A DNA stretch of 64,000 bases from Moringa oleifera (Eukaryota > Streptophyta > Magnoliopsida > Brassicales > Moringaceae): positions 1 to 64,000 of the forward strand of contig JAJFZO010000080.1 of assembly GCA_021397835.1 (NCBI GenBank), read 5' to 3'. Made by a program: the position numbers and the translations under genes. Each line of letters begins with the position of its first letter. The first letter of the stretch is position 1. The notes below the pieces were generated by a model. It had not been told where the DNA came from. It searched no databases and saw nothing but the letters and a program-made list of their open reading frames with translations. Positions 50,297 to 60,445 of the stretch are shown here, piece by piece.

Positions 50297-51560
50297 GACG
50301 ACGTACGCAACATGAAAATGTCTTGTGTTGGCAGAGGGTTGATGGCTTATCTTGGAAACAAGGTACGTTTTAATTTCCCAGAGTTGGAGAGTAGAATTAT
50401 GATGATGTCAAAAAAAATGGCCATCAAATCTTCTCGGGTTTTCCAGGGTTAAATCTCAATCAGCATGTCTTTACACCAAATCTGCAGTCATTTGACCTCT
50501 AGGCAGAAGGAGGGATATGAACTATGGAGAATTTCAGATGCTATGGAAATCCTAAGGAAGACAAGGTTTCCAATGGTCCATGGCATGGGAGATGAGAACT
50601 CTCCTTAAATAATTCTCGGCCATGAGTAAGGCCCTTACTCTCACTTTTTTCCTGTCCATGCTTAGCTAATGAATCAATATGTGCGGAGTTCTAGCTTACA
50701 TAGATTAAATTCTGTCATATTTGTGCTGGTCCAGTGGAATTATTTGACTTGGTGACTTCAATTACCAGATTGTGTTGTCTTACGGCTCTGCAGAGGGACT
50801 TGTTGAGATGTGCAATTGGAGATTATTGTTAGAGAATGACAAGGCATGTTTCTTTTTTTGTGATGTTCTTTCTGAAGTTTCAGAATCTCCTCTTTTCAAT
50901 ATGTTTTTAAACATGTTCAATCTAAAACTCCATGGTTTCTGATGGTTTTTAGTTACAGCCATGGATAGAGCAGAGTGTGCTTGAGATATGGAATGAAGGG
51001 AATATATATTTTCCTCCCACCTGTAAGTATTCAAATAATTCAGACAGATATGCAGGTGATGATAGACATCCAAAGATGAAGCAAAAAAAGCTTGCATTGT
51101 AATCTCACATACTCTTGTGAAATCTCTCTTACAATGAAATCATATTAGCCTTATATTATATGATTGTTAGCATGTGAAATAATGTGGACGATATTGTCTG
51201 TTCAATTCTGGTATACTTAGTGTCTGATTGTGCCCTTTCCATTTACATCATTGTTAGCATGTGAAATACTGTGGACCATATTGTCTGTTTAATTCTGGTA
51301 TACTTTGTGTGTGATTGTGCCTTTTCCATCTCGGGGTGATGGTATACTATGGTATGGGAGAGGCTTGAATCAACTAACTTATGTTTATGGGGAATCAAGG
51401 TTCTCAGATCATAGGCCTGTTTACAGCATTTTTCTGGCAGAACTGGAATCTATAAACTATAGCCAAATCAAGAAAAAGCATAAGTTGTTCAAGTCCTAGG
51501 ATTGAAGTTGAAGAACTATTGCCACGCTTACATGGACATACCGAGCTCAATTTACTTTGA
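50297..51560 (+). pseudogene. Type I inositol polyphosphate 5-phosphatase, C-terminal two thirds
   Basis: These enzymes remove the 5-phosphate of inositol phosphates and phosphoinositides in signalling. Exon pieces in order: 50,297-50,362 (DDVRNMKMSCVGRGLMAYLG, ending at a gt donor), about 50,446-50,630 (SLHQICSHLTSRQKEG, MEILRKTRFPMVHGMGDEN), 50,731-50,845 (LSYGSAEGLVEMCNW), about 50,953-51,090 (WNEGNIYFPPTCKYSNNSD, RYAGDDRHP) and 51,310-51,560 ([29 protein letters not shown]). The catalytic SDHRPV motif is present. Lesions: TAA after GDENSP, TGA in the expected VIWLGD, a frame shift after INYSQIKK, and Gly for Arg just before ILWYG. Upstream catalytic parts are missing or not recognisable. 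Confidence 0.85.
51164..51335. repeat. Tandem duplication, unit 87 bp, inside the phosphatase pseudogene
   Basis: ttgttagcatgtgaaatact (and its near copy) starts at 51,164 and 51,251. Both units run through aattctggtatact to gattgtgcc. The second copy abuts the last phosphatase exon, so the acceptor region of that intron is duplicated. Confidence 0.9.
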
Positions 51561-52344
51561 GTAATGCACTCCTTCAAAATCTACACATGCTTGTGTGCTC
51601 CATAAAAGTAACAGAAGTGGATTATATGCTTTGCACTTCTATTAAGGTAAATTTATTGAAGAAAAGAAAGATTCTTTATGTTCTTAAGTGGCATAGCTTT
51701 GTCATTTACCTTGTAATGATAGTGCATCTTGTAAAACACAAAGCCATGTGAAGATTCAGTTGGCCATGGAGTTTCAACTATGCCTTCCTGCCTCTGTCAT
51801 TTGGGTAACTTTTCTTCATATCTCAGTTGATCCTAATTTATTCTTCTTTCTCAGGGAGAAGAAAACTGAGAAAGCTGCATTTATGAACACAAAGACAGAT
51901 GTTATTGTTGGATATACTTAGCAGTGTAGCTAAATATGGGTTTCATGTTAGTTTCTCAAGGGACAAAACAGCAAGCCTGACTTCTTTTTCCATAAAAACT
52001 ATATGATCTAAGTGAATACAACTGCCATACAGGAAATAGAATCTCTACTCAGTGCATTCCCTTAAAAGCCATGTTTTATTACATGTTTTGATTCCTGCTA
52101 AAAAATTTTGTAGGCTACGAAGATCACTTGTCCTTATTATCATCTACTGTTTGGTCCCCCATTTGTAGACTCCAAAGAAGCTCTATGTCTATGGTGATAG
52201 AGATATTCTGTTGCTGGCAATCCAAAGGAAGGTTTGTCCTTCATATTCTTACCTTGTCTCACTTTGTCCATTGATAATCATTTTAGTTGTCTGTAGACAG
52301 TGTATGACTCCATATTGATTAGAATTAAGGCTTGGGTTTGAACC
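51561..52344. other. Unassigned DNA between phosphatase pseudogene and duplicated block
   Basis: No family recognised. A possible exon-like piece near 52,165-52,232 (KKLYVYGDRDILLLAIQRK, followed by gt) has no assignment. Confidence 0.4.
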
Positions 52345-52588
52345 AAGCTATTAATCACAAGCATAGAGGTTGTCTAGGTCAAAGCTTGCACACTTTGCAT
52401 AGTTATTTTGATGAAGCTGCAGTACTATGTTAGGCATTACCATTGTAGGGAGGTCTAATGATGTTACTGGTTATTATAACTAGCGAAAGTCCTATCCTGT
52501 TGGTTCTGCATTATAATGGTATTAGGAGGGAAGGATGAGCCATTCTAGTGAGATTTCTAATTTCAACTTTAGGATTCTCTAGGTCATA

Positions 52589-52900
52589 GAGATCATTGAA
52601 CAGATTGATTGAGATGTAAAGCGGACTCAGCTAGACATGCATTTTTGCTATGGGGAATCCTCATTTATAAAATCTAATCAGGTTTGGTTTTTCCTTCTAG
52701 TTTAAATATTAAATCAAACTTGAGTGATGTGGCTGACTAATGTGTGCCTCTCATCTTTTAGGAGGCTCTGAAAAGCATATTGATTGTATTTGCAAAGTTA
52801 AATCCACGTATCCGATATGTCTAGGGGATGAATGAAATTTTAGCAATTCTTTTCTATGTATTTAGAAATGATCAAAAATGACCATGATGAGAAAAATGCG
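52589..52900 (+). pseudogene. TBC-domain RabGAP fragment (TBC1D13-like), copy 2
   Basis: Two adjacent exons of a TBC protein. Exon 52,589-52,681 reads EIIEQID, stop, DVKRTQLDMHFCYGESSF and SNQ. Exon 52,762-52,900 reads EALKSILIVFAKLNPRIRYV, a stop, then GMNEILAILFYVFRND, and ends at a gtaagt donor. The intron between them has proper GT-AG ends. The first stop (TGA) sits where the family has Arg and the second (TAG) where it has Gln in YVQGMN. A further frame change follows RND. The catalytic Arg and Gln finger regions as a whole are not preserved. Confidence 0.85.
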
Positions 52901-53429
52901 GTAAGTGATTGTTTATCATTTTTCTTATTAGTTTCTAAATCTCAAATATGTTTCTGTGACTCTTTTATGATATTTTAGTTATGTTTGAAGAATAGATGTA
53001 TATCCTATTTAACTATATTTATATTTTGGATTTTTGCCTATCTGCCTCATTATGTCAATAGAATAGTTTAAAAATTCTTATAAAAAAATAATATTAAACC
53101 TTTTACATGAAAAACGCATTAGATACTTATTTGCTTTTAAAGAAGATGAAGATTTGATCATTATTGTTTTACGAAATCTGCACTCTGATTTTCTGTTCCT
53201 GGTGTTGGAATATCAATTGAGTTAATTGTCACTTGTTTCTACCAATATTTGGCAGATATGACTCCTGATATTTACCCATTTTCTTTTTCTATATTCATCT
53301 TTGGTCGCATGGACTATTATCTTAGTTGCCAGTAATTAGGATCCTGATTATTCATCTTAAATTATGCTTATATGTTAGGCATATTATCACTTATATTATG
53401 TGTATGATTTATTTAATACCTTGTAGTTT

Positions 53430-53605
53430 GCAGAAAGGAATGAGTTTTATGACAAGTTAACGTTTTATATGCATGATTTATAACAGCCAGGGTGATGTAG
53501 AGTATTTGATTGTGGAGCTGAAAAGTCTGCCCCACTACTTGCTCTATACTCCTAATGTGAGTAGTGCCTTAGTCTTAGATAGTTCATTATCTTTTTTCGC
53601 AAATC
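53430..53605 (+). other. Unassigned exon-like segment, copy 2
   Basis: Partner of 35,880-36,090. Bases 53,473-53,778 are open and read GDVEYLIVELKSLPHYLLY and SSALVLDSSLSFF. Conserved between copies but of unknown family. Confidence 0.45.
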
Positions 53606-53764
53606 CTTTAATTAATACACATACATCTTTCTTTCCTCCTTCCCATTTTCCTTCTTCTGTTTTTATTAAACCTTTCACACTGGTTGCTATCATAAATATG
53701 CAACTGTTGTGTATATTTAGCTCTAGATTACACCCGTCTCCACCCATGTCACTTTGTCAAACCT

Positions 53765-54015
53765 CCCCCCCTCCCTAACAACTTGTGGGGATGTTTCCTC
53801 CTCTCCAAGTTCCAAGAATTCAATCATTGGCATTATTTGGGATACTGAGACCAAAGGAATTGGAAAAGAGCTCCAGGATAAGGATTGCGTTGCGGTTATA
53901 ACAAGTGTTTTTTCGGTCAAAGTATGGCCATTAGGTTTATGCATTTATTGCTGATAAATCATTGACACTTTGAGATGTCCTAAATGGGGGGAAGATTATG
54001 TGCACAACTCTCTAG
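53765..54015 (+). pseudogene. RBL: RBL (RBBP5-like) fragment, copy 2
   Basis: Reads TCGDVSSSPSSKNSIIGIIW, then DTETKGIGKELQDKDCVAVI and TSVF, then goes out of frame at sVKVWPLG where copy 1 reads SKYGHW. It has the same foreign join upstream (SSSPSSKNS) as copy 1, so the chimeric join predates the duplication. The later RBL part found in copy 1 (36,745-36,870) is absent here. Confidence 0.8.
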
Positions 54016-54079
54016 CAAATCCCTTTAAAGGCTCTTCTGCATTATAGTTCCTTTACTTCATCTTTCTACCTTTTACACT

Positions 54080-57000
54080 GGTTATAGGCAAATGCTTGTT
54101 TCGACATCGATGTTGCAAAGAGTTTAAGGACAATGATGGATAAGGAACAATTCTTAGTAGTTGAAAAAAATTACACTATCTAAACAAGAGCTGATTGCTT
54201 TATCGGTAACTGCAAGTATGGATTCTTACATAAGGGCTTATCCTTTTATTATTAAATCTCCATTGGTACTGGATTTTTTTTTTCTTAACTTTTTTATGTT
54301 TTACATTTTCTTAATTTGATTATTTATTTTTTAATTTCATTTTGTTAATATGATTTTTAGGCATGATAAGTTATGAACTCATATTATTTTTTTTTAATCT
54401 CGAAAAGTTTACTTTATAGCAACTCTGAGACTAATGCTTCTTTTGAGCACAATGTTGCAAAGATTCTGTAGGCAACGATGAAGAAGGACCAATGGTAGAA
54501 TAACCAATTGTTTTTCTGGTAGCTGCAGATATGGTTTCCGACATTGGGGCTTATCCATTTATTGTCTAGGGGAGGATTCTAACATCCCTTATCCATATTT
54601 ATTATCTTGAAAAATTGCAACTTTATTGGTAATATCTTTCTATGCATCATAATCATATGTTCTTTTATTACTTAGTAGTAGCAGTGATCTAGCAGCATAG
54701 TGGCAGTAGAACTGTAGCAATAAACTGGCAGAGTAATCTAGTAGTGGTAGTAATCTAGTAGCAACAACACTTAAATAGTAATAATTACATTAATTTCTTA
54801 GTAACAGTAATCTAGCAGTATGAGTAATTGTAGTCTAGCAGCAACCATAATCTAGAAGTAATAATAACAGTAGTAGCAGTAGAAGCAGAAATCTATCAGT
54901 AGCAATAGCAGTCTCGTAGTAGACATACTCTAGATGCAGCAGCAGTAGTGGTATTCTTACAGTAACAATAGGAATAATTTAGCACCAACTGTAGCAATAA
55001 TTTATTTGAAGTAGTAATCTAGCAATAGCCATAATCTACTAGTAGTAGTAGTAGTAGAAGTAGTAATCTAGCAGAAGCAGTAATTTAACTGTTGGAGTAG
55101 TCTCGTAGTAGACGTATTTCAAATGTAGCAGCAAAAGTAGCGGTATTCTTGCACTAGCAATAGAAATAATTTAGGACTAGCAGTAGCAATAATTTAGTAG
55201 TATAATCTAGCAGTAGTTGGCTCAGACTTCAAGTTAGTTATTTTGGTAGCTCGAAGAAACTGCTACTCACTTTTTTGAAATAGCATTCCTTTTCTGTGCT
55301 GGACTAGGATCTGCATTGCTAAGCATTTTGTTTTTTTATTTTTTTTTCATGTGATTCACCTAAACAACTTAGCCTTCTAATAATTTAGTTTTATTTTCTA
55401 TTATGTGGAATGATCTTTTCTTGTGGTTCCTACTAACTCTTACTCGTTTGGCCATTGTCATGGAGTATACTGCGTGAGGAGAACTCTTCGAGCCTAAAGA
55501 TTTAGCGAGGATGAGGTACTGTATAAAGGTGAGCATGCTATATTAACTAATTTATTTATATAGTCAAATTTCTCTTATACATATATGCTTTACGAAACAT
55601 GAAAGCTTAATCTTTTGTTCCCTAATTTCTCTGTTCAATTTCTATAGATAAGGTTTTTCTGTTAGCAACTAATACGGGAAGTGAGTTATTGTCGTTCAAT
55701 GGTTTGAACTTCAACCATCATTCTTTGGTTTCATTTAGCTTTTCTCTTTAATTTATTTTGTTTCTCTTTCTCTTATAATCCATCTATCTTAAAGATTTAT
55801 TACTTATAGTAGATTAGCCATAGAGATCTTACGTTAGAAAATACCTTGCTGGATGGTAACACAGCTCCTAGTATCAACATATGTGATTTTAGGTATTCAA
55901 AGGTAATCTTCAAATTATGAATGCCATAGGATTGTAATGGAGATCAAGTTCATTTGTAATCTCTTTACTTATTGTATTTGCTTGATTTTCTCATCGATAG
56001 TGTCGTGCTCTCAATCAAAATCTACTGTAGGAACTCAAACTTACATAACAGCTAAGGTCTTATCCAAAAGAGAATACGATGGCAAAGTTATACACTTAAT
56101 TTTTTGCATTTTTCTTCTATCATTTTCCTCTTCGTTGTCCTTTGCTGTTCTTTGATCGGTGTTCTGTATTTAACCTTGGAGCAATATTTAGATTGTAGAT
56201 GTTTGGTCTTCTTGGGTCACCATACCGATGATGCTAGCTGGTGCTTATCCGTTTAAAGATCTTGATGATCCAAGAAAATTGGCAATTGGGATTTATCATA
56301 TTCACACTCTCAAACTCCTTTCCTCCATTAAGAGCAAATAAAATTATCTGTAACTTAAGATAATGAGATATGTTTTTATTGGTCTTGTAGTGGATACTCC
56401 GCATTCACCACACAATCCTAGATTACTTCCCCGAGTTTACGTGGAGTGCAAGCATCCTTTATCTACGTGGCTTATTGCAAATCGTGAAAAGGTAATTTTT
56501 TTCTCTTGGCTTACATAGATGAATAGAAATTTAACTGCTAGGTTATCCGAAATCAAAGTAGAAAAGGGAAAATTTTAACTCAACTAGGTCAGTATACTTA
56601 CTCATCAAAGAACAAGCTTAACCCAAAACTGTGTGAACGCAAACTCTTGGAATTAATAAGAACTTGTCCATTGTAGGCAGGATTGTTTGTTTAGATAATA
56701 TGTTAGTATTACCTAGTGAATGATCAAAAAAGGTATTTTAGCATACATAGATGAATTGAACTGCTCGTTTTACGGATATTAACTATTCGTGAAATGAAAA
56801 TCGATCTATGTTTTTTAAAGAAGTTGCCTATATAGCTCACAAAAGGGGAAGTTAGTTGAGTCATGATGTAAATAACCCGTTGCAAATCATTAAAGAACTG
56901 CTGTTATCAATAGTACAGGAAGGAAGGAAGATTGTTGAAGTTTCGAAGCTTAGGCGGACATTAACGGGAAGCAGTATGGATCTTGATGACTTGGATGCAG

Positions 57001-57190
57001 ATGCAGATCTTAAAGATGTAGATGCCAATGTTGATTTTGTCTGTCAATTCTGAACAATAGTGTACAAGAAACTTGTATTTTATTGGGGTACAAACTGCAC
57101 TTTCTGTTGATTTGTTTATACTAGAAAAGGACTAGAGAATTCTCTTTGTAATCCGTTTCTTATCAGTTAGCACATGGATACTGTGTAACA
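54080..57190 (+). pseudogene. SnRK2 (OST1-like) array unit B
   Basis: Decayed group III SnRK2 gene with introns. Exons: about 55,426-55,515 (kinase hinge, with TGA in the Gly-rich GGE part and a deletion after ELFE), 55,811-55,902 ([13 protein letters not shown], and DFR instead of DFG), 56,001-56,086 (SKSTVGTQTYITAKVLSK, activation segment), 56,192-about 56,280 (VDVWSSWVT, MMLAGAYPF), 56,391-56,491 (VECKHPLSTWLIANREK in one frame) and about 56,895-57,053 (SIVQEGRK, SMDLDDLDADADLKD, stop). The catalytic-loop Lys (HRDLK) is Thr and the DFG Gly is Arg, so no kinase activity is expected. The acidic C-terminal box, which in active relatives binds clade A PP2Cs, is still open. Confidence 0.86.
54670..55225. 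repeat. Mosaic trinucleotide block, unit B
   Basis: About 550 bp of tag, cag, taa and gca triplets with aatctagcagtag phrases, in the position of an intron before the kinase hinge exon. Confidence 0.9.
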
Positions 57191-60100
57191 GGTTATAGAC
57201 AAATACTTGTTTCAACATCGATGTTGCAAAGATTTTGAGGACAATGATGGATAAGGAGTAGTTCTTAGCCGTTGGAAGAATTGAACTATTCAAATGGCAA
57301 CTGGTTGCTTCTTCAATAGCTGTAGGTATAGATTCCTACATGCGAGCTTATCCTTTTATTGTTAAACATCTATTGGTACTGTATTCCTTTCAACTTTTTT
57401 GATATCTTTATATTTTAATTTTTCTTGATTTAATGATTTATTTTCTAGTTTTATATTTTCTTCCATTTTCTTAGACATGCTTCCATTTCGTTAACATGAT
57501 GTTTAGGCATGATAAGCTACGAACTCCAATTTTTTTTTTTTTTCAGTTTTAGAATGTTTTCTTTATAGCAATTCTGAGACTAATGCTTCTTTTGATAACG
57601 ATGTTGCAAAGATTCTGCAGTCAATGATGAAGCAGGACCAATGGCAAAACAACCCATTGTTCTTTTGGTAGCTGCTGATATGGTTTTCTACATAGGAGCT
57701 TATCCATTTGTTGTCAGGGGAGGATTCTACCATCCCATGTACATATTTATTATCTTAGAAAATGGCATCTTCATCGGTAATATTTTTCTATGCATCATAA
57801 TCATATGTTCTTTTATTACTTAGAAGTAGTAGTGGTCTAGCAGCAGCAGTAGCGGTGATTTAGCGGCAGTAGTGGCAGTAGCGATAGCAATAACCTAGTA
57901 GATTAATCTAGCAGTGGTAGTAGTTGTACTCTAGTAGGGTAGTAGCACTCGTACGAATCTAGCAGTTATAGTAGCACTAATCTTATAGTAATCTAGTAGC
58001 AACACTACTTAAAATAATAATGATAGTAATAATTTAGCAGTAGTAGTAATCTAGTAGTAAGATTAACTGTAGTCTAGCACTAGCCATACTCTAGAAGTAA
58101 TAGTAGCAGTAGAAGCAGCAGTAGAGGCAGTAATCTATTAGTACAAGTAGGATTCCCATAGTAGACATGTTTTAGATGCAGTAGCAGCAGTAGTAGCAGT
58201 AAGAATAATTTAGCACTAACTGTAGTAACAATTTATTTGAAGTAGTAGTATAACACTAGTAGTAACTACAGTCTAGCAGTAGCCATAATCTAGAAGTAGT
58301 AGTGGTAATAGTAGAAGTAAAAATGTAGGAGTAGCAGTAATTCAGCTGTTGGTGTAGTCTCGTAGTAGAAGTATTCTAGATGTAACAGCAAGAGTAGAAG
58401 TATTCTTGCAGTAGCAGTAGAAATAATTTAGGACTAGCAATAGCAATAATTTAGCAGTAATGCTTATTTAGCAGTGTTGGTTTCAGGCTTCAGGTTAGTT
58501 ATTTCGATAGCTCGAAGAAATAGCTACTCACTTTTCTTAAAAAGCCTTTCTTTTCTATGCTGGATTAGGATCTACATTGATTAAGTATTTTGTTTTTTTC
58601 ATGTAATTCACCTAGAAACTTAGGCCTTTAATAATGTAGTTTTATTTTTTATCTATGTGGAATTATCTTTTCTTGTAGGTCCTACTAACTCCTACTCGTC
58701 TGGGCATTGTCATGGAGTATGCTGCGGGAGGAGAAGTCTTGAGGCCAAAAGATTTAGCGAGGATGAGGTAATGTACAGAGGTGAGCATGCCATCCTCACT
58801 AATTTATTTATATAGTCAAATTTCTCTTATTCCCACATGCTTTAAGGAACATGAAAGCTTAATCTTTTGTTTTCTAATTTCTCTGTTCAGTTTCTATAAG
58901 TAAAGTTTTTCTGTTAGCAATTAATACGGCGAGTGAGTTATTGGCGTTCAATTGTTTGAAATTCAACCATCATTCTTTGGTTTCATTTAACCTTTCTTTT
59001 TAATTTATTTTATTTCTCTTTCTTTCATAGTCCATCTAGCTTAAAGATTTATTTTTCTTACAGCAGATCATTCATAGAGATCTTAAGCTAGAAAATACCT
59101 TGCTGGATGGTAGCACAACTCCTAATATCAAGATATGTAATTTTGCGCATTCAATGGTAATCTTCAAATTATGAATGCCATAGGATTATAACAAAGATCA
59201 AATTCATTTGTAACCTGTTTACTTATTGTATTTGCTTGATTTTGTCATCGGCAGTCTTGTGCACTCAATCAAAATCTACTGTAGGAACACAAGCTGGCAT
59301 AACGGCTAAGGTCCTATCCAAAAGAGAATACGATGGCAAAGTTATACACTTAATTTTTTGCAGTTTTCTTCTATCATTTTCCTCTTCGTTGTTCCTTGCT
59401 ATTCTTTGATCTATGCTTTGCATCTAACCATAGAACAATATTTAGATTGTAGATGTTTGGTCTTCTGGGGTCACCATACCGATGATGCTAGCTGGTGCTT
59501 ATCTGTTTGAGGATCATGATGATCCAGGAAAATGGTAATTGGGATTTATCATATTTACACTCTCAAACTCCTTTCCTCTATTAAGAGCAAATAAAATTAT
59601 CTGTAACTTAAGATAATGAGATATGTTTTTATTGGTCTTCGTAGCGGATACTCCGTATTCACTACGCAATCCCAGAATACATCCCCGAGTTTACGTGGAG
59701 TGCAAGCATCCTTTGTCTCCGCTGCTTGTCGCAAATCGTGAAAAGGTAATTTTGTCTCTTGGCTTGCATAGATGAATAGAAATTTGACTGCTAGGTTATC
59801 CGAAATGAAAGTAGAAAAGGCAAAATTTTAACTCAACTAGGTCAGTATACTTACTCATCAAAGAACAAGCTTAACCCAAAATTTTCTGAACGTAAACTCT
59901 TGAAAGTAATAAGAAATTATCCAATGTAAGCACGATTGTTTATTTAGATAGTATGTTAGTGTTACCTAGTCAATGTTCAGAAAAGGTATTTCAGCAAACG
60001 TAAATGAACTGAACTCCTCGTTTTACGGAGATTGACTATCCGTGAAATAAAAATCGATCCATGTTTCTTAAAAAGAAGTTGCCTATACAGCTAACAAAAG

Positions 60101-60445
60101 GGGAAGCTAACTGAGTCACGATGTAAATAACCCGTTGTAACTCATTAAAGAAGTGCTGCTGTCAATAGTGCAGGAAGCGAGGAAGACTACTGAAGTTTCG
60201 AAGCTTAGGCGGACATTAACGAGAAGCAGTATGGATCTTGATGACTTGGATGCAGATGCAGATCTTAAAGATGTAGACGCCAATGTTGATTTTTTCTATC
60301 AATTTTGAATAATAGCGTGCAAATAATTCGTATTTTACTGAGGTACAAACTGCACTTTTTGTTGATTTGTTTATACTAAAAAAGGACTAAAGAATTCTCC
60401 CTGTAATCCTTTTCTTATCAGTTAGCACATGGATACTTTGTAACA
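57191..60445 (+). pseudogene. SnRK2 (OST1-like) array unit C
   Basis: Same layout as unit B, 3255 bp to the next unit. Exons: about 58,679-58,767 (LLTPTRLGIVMEYAAGGE, then a deletion), 59,064-59,156 ([17 protein letters not shown] in place of DFG), 59,255-59,340 (STVGTQAGITAKVLSKREYD), 59,446-about 59,535 (VDVWSSGVTIPMMLAGAY), 59,645-59,745, and 60,150-60,308 (SIVQEARKTTEVSKLRRTL, SMDLDDLDADADLKD, stop). The catalytic HRDLK is kept but the metal-binding Asp of DFG is Asn. The last exon has no stop before its end. A further open stretch at 57,641-57,823 (MAKQPIVLLVAADMVF) belongs to the unit leader; its origin is unknown. Confidence 0.86.
57825..58480. repeat. Mosaic trinucleotide block, unit C
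   Basis: About 650 bp, same triplet style and position as in unit B, but with its own internal gains and losses. Confidence 0.9.

Larger units (their letters stand above)
52345..54030 (+). repeat. Segmental duplication, copy 2 (TBC - unassigned - RBL block)
   Basis: Colinear partner of 35,095-36,540, with the same order and strand. It keeps the TBC exon at 52,589-52,681 that copy 1 lost. It ends with atgtcctaaatggggggaag and aactctctagcaaatccctt, then passes after about 50 bp into the first SnRK2 unit of the array. Confidence 0.9.

Noticed and set aside
35095..54030. Calling the duplicated blocks Helitrons outright
   Set aside because: I could not find convincing TC and CTRR-hairpin ends, so this is only offered as a hypothesis.
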